Position numbers and translations under genes: made by a program. The notes beneath the pieces are model-generated. The model was not told the origin of the DNA. It saw only the letters and a list, made by a program, of their open reading frames with translations, and made no database searches. Shown in pieces: positions 10,988-12,780 of a stretch of DNA of 12,780 bases (the first letter of the stretch is position 1; each line of letters begins with the position of its first letter). The stretch is from HXMU1420-2 sp040830545 (GTDB lineage: Bacteria > Pseudomonadota > Alphaproteobacteria > Rhodobacterales > Rhodobacteraceae): positions 1 through 12,780 of the forward strand of contig JBFOMB010000201.1 in assembly GCA_040830545.1 (NCBI GenBank), in the 5' to 3' direction.

Positions 10988-12780
10988 CTATTCAGCCGCC
11001 TCCGCATACTCCTCCATCGGCGGGCAGGTGCAGACCAGGTTCCGGTCACCAAACACGTTGTCCACACGTCCAACCGGCGGCCAGTACTTGTCCACCCGAA
11101 ACGCCCCCGGCGGGAAGCACCCCTGTTCACGGCTATAGGGCCGGTCCCAATCGCGCACGAGGTCTTCCATCGTGTGTGGCGCGTTTTTCAGCGGGTTGTT
11201 CTCCGCATCAATCCGGCCTTCCTCGATGTCGCGGATTTCCTCGCGGATGGCCAGCATGGCATCACAGAACCGGTCCAGCTCCGCCTTGGTCTCGGATTCC
11301 GTCGGTTCGATCATCAGCGTCCCCGCCACCGGCCAACTCATCGTCGGCGCATGGAAACCCGCATCCATCAGACGTTTCGCGATGTCATCCACCGTCACAC
11401 CCGCGCTGTCCGCAAAGGGGCGCGTGTCGATGATGCATTCATGCGCCACGCGACCGGTTTTCCCGCGATAGAGCACCTCGAACGCACCCTGCAGCCGCTC
11501 TGCGATATAGTTGGCGTTCAGGATCGCCACACGCGTCGCCTGCGTCAGCCCCTCGCCCCCCATCATCAGAACATAGGCCCAGGAAATCGGCAGCAAGGAT
11601 GGCGAGCCATAAGGCGCGGCGGACACCGGTCCTTCGTCACCCCCCGTTTCCGGATGGCCCGGCAGATGCGGCACCAAATGCCCCTTAACCCCGATCGGAC
11701 CCATGCCCGGACCGCCGCCGCCATGCGGAATGCAGAACGTCTTGTGCAGGTTCAGGTGGCTGACATCCCCGCCCAGATCACCCGGACGGCTGAGCCCCAC
11801 CATCGCGTTCAGATTGGCCCCGTCGATATAGACCTGCCCGCCATGGTCATGGACCACCTGACAGACCTCTTTCACCGTGTCCTCGAACACGCCATGGGTC
11901 GACGGATAGGTGATCATGCAGCCCGCCAGATCCGCCGAATGCTTCTCGGCCTTGGCGCGGAAATCCTCCAGGTCGATGTCACCGTTTTCTGCGGACTTCA
12001 CCGGAACCACCTTCCAGCCCACCATCTGCGCACTGGCCGGGTTGGTGCCATGGGCGCTCATCGGGATCAGGCAGACATTGCGGTGCCCTTCCCCATTGGC
12101 CCGGTGATAGGCCGCAATGGTCAGCAGGCCCGCATATTCGCCTTGCGCGCCCGAGTTCGGCTGCATGGAAATCGCGGCATAACCGGTAATGTCACACAGC
12201 TTGTCACTCAGATCGTCGATCAGCTCCTTGAACCCCTCAGCCTGATCCGCTGGCACAAACGGGTGCATCAGCGAAAACTCCCGCCAGCTGACCGGCATCA
12301 TCTCTGCCGCTGAATTCAGCTTCATCGTGCAGGACCCCAGCGGGATCATCGCCCGGTCCAGCGCCAGATCGCGGTCGGCCAGACGCCGCATATAGCGCAT
12401 CATCTCGGTCTCGGCCCGGTTCATGTGGAAAATCGGGTGCGTCAGGAATTCAGACTTGCGGATCAGGTTGTCCGGCATGTGATAATGCGGCGTGTAATCC
12501 TTGTCCGCGCGCACGATGCCAAAGGCACGCCAGACCGCTTCAATCGTCGCGGGCCGGGTCCGTTCGTCCAGCGTGATCCCGATCTTGGTCTTGCCCACCT
12601 TGCGCAGGTTGATGCCTTCGTCCACGGCGGTTTTCATCACAGCCGCCTGCAACGGCCCCACCTCAACCGTGATCGTGTCAAAGAAGCTAGAGGGCTGCAC
12701 CACGAACCCGCCCTTCAACAGCCCCTCGCGCAGACGCGCCGTCTTGCGTTGCACCCGTCGCGCGATGTCGGTGAGCCCCC
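10988..12780 (-). CDS. gcvP: Glycine dehydrogenase (decarboxylating), P-protein of the glycine cleavage system (C-terminal part)
   Basis: The last 596 residues are in the window. The frame is open to the window edge and the N-terminal third or so lies outside (family length about 950). The internal GTG near 12754 is not the real start: the frame continues upstream as GLTDIARRVQRKTARL, typical of GcvP. The PLP lysine lies in HLNLHKTFC (codon 11741-11743), followed by the glycine-rich PHGGGGPGMGPIGV. Other family blocks include IPLGSCTMKLN, QPNSGAQGEYAGL, MSAHGTNPASA, YPSTHGVFE and YIDGANLNAMVG. The enzyme decarboxylates glycine and passes the aminomethyl group to the lipoyl H-protein, with GcvT and Lpd, supplying one-carbon units. 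In related genomes gcvT and gcvH are upstream, here beyond the edge. It converges on the rightward repeat and ends at its own terminator. Confidence 0.97.
   Translation of the reverse strand, partial: GLTDIARRVQRKTARLREGLLKGGFVVQPSSFFDTITVEVGPLQAAVMKTAVDEGINLRKVGKTKIGITLDERTRPATIEAVWRAFGIVRADKDYTPHYHMPDNLIRKSEFLTHPIFHMNRAETEMMRYMRRLADRDLALDRAMIPLGSCTMKLNSAAEMMPVSWREFSLMHPFVPADQAEGFKELIDDLSDKLCDITGYAAISMQPNSGAQGEYAGLLTIAAYHRANGEGHRNVCLIPMSAHGTNPASAQMVGWKVVPVKSAENGDIDLEDFRAKAEKHSADLAGCMITYPSTHGVFEDTVKEVCQVVHDHGGQVYIDGANLNAMVGLSRPGDLGGDVSHLNLHKTFCIPHGGGGPGMGPIGVKGHLVPHLPGHPETGGDEGPVSAAPYGSPSLLPISWAYVLMMGGEGLTQATRVAILNANYIAERLQGAFEVLYRGKTGRVAHECIIDTRPFADSAGVTVDDIAKRLMDAGFHAPTMSWPVAGTLMIEPTESETKAELDRFCDAMLAIREEIRDIEEGRIDAENNPLKNAPHTMEDLVRDWDRPYSREQGCFPPGAFRVDKYWPPVGRVDNVFGDRNLVCTCPPMEEYAEAAE

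Noticed and set aside
10940..12313. A 457-residue forward frame over gcvP
   Set aside because: It is antisense to an unmistakable GcvP and gives an arginine/histidine-rich product with no domain.
1..12780. tRNA, rRNA, CRISPR array, insertion sequence or prophage genes
   Set aside because: I saw no tRNA-like cloverleaf, repeat-spacer pattern, transposase or integrase motif on either strand.

Overview
The window looks like chromosomal DNA of a marine alphaproteobacterium, most likely of the Roseobacter group (Rhodobacterales). This is an inference from the high GC content, the codon usage, the mix of periplasmic-binding-protein transporters with small catabolic operons, and a DUF1127 protein. 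No RNA gene, CRISPR array, transposase or phage gene is visible.

Left part (1-5000): a leftward tripartite tricarboxylate transporter operon (tctC-tctB-tctA, with tctA cut by the window edge) diverges from a rightward IclR-family regulator. The 188-bp region between them holds three GGTTC-type half-sites, a plausible operator. The regulator is followed by a class III (omega) aminotransferase and an EamA/DMT permease.

Middle (5000-6300): a Tat-exported metal-dependent cyclase/hydrolase is fused translationally (TGATG) to a small carboxymuconolactone decarboxylase/AhpD-like protein. Taken with the left part, this looks like one scavenging module. A periplasmic hydrolase could open a cyclic amide, lactone or ester, TctCBA could import the resulting carboxylate, and the aminotransferase could process an amino group inside the cell. 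The substrate cannot be read from the sequence.

Middle-right (6300-9620): a stand-alone DUF1127 gene, then a coupled pair made of a PHP-type metallohydrolase and a gamma-glutamylcyclotransferase-like protein, then a BenE-type permease. Several of these genes are preceded by short inverted repeats that touch or enclose the Shine-Dalgarno sequence.

Right part (9550-10975) is the most unusual stretch. The last 69 bp of benE and 72 bp of downstream DNA (two hairpins) occur twice, 1284 bp apart. The copies align without gaps over 141 bp with 13 mismatches by hand count. Between them lies an AT-richer segment with one leftward gene that resembles Imm11/DUF1629 immunity proteins, with no toxin gene nearby. 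The right copy is a benE remnant with a premature stop and V-to-I changes, so it probably comes from a diverged benE homologue. This looks like the scar of a small insertion or replacement between benE and gcvP.

Right edge (10988-12780): the C-terminal two thirds of gcvP (glycine dehydrogenase, P-protein), leftward, ending at a clear intrinsic terminator that lies inside the right repeat copy.
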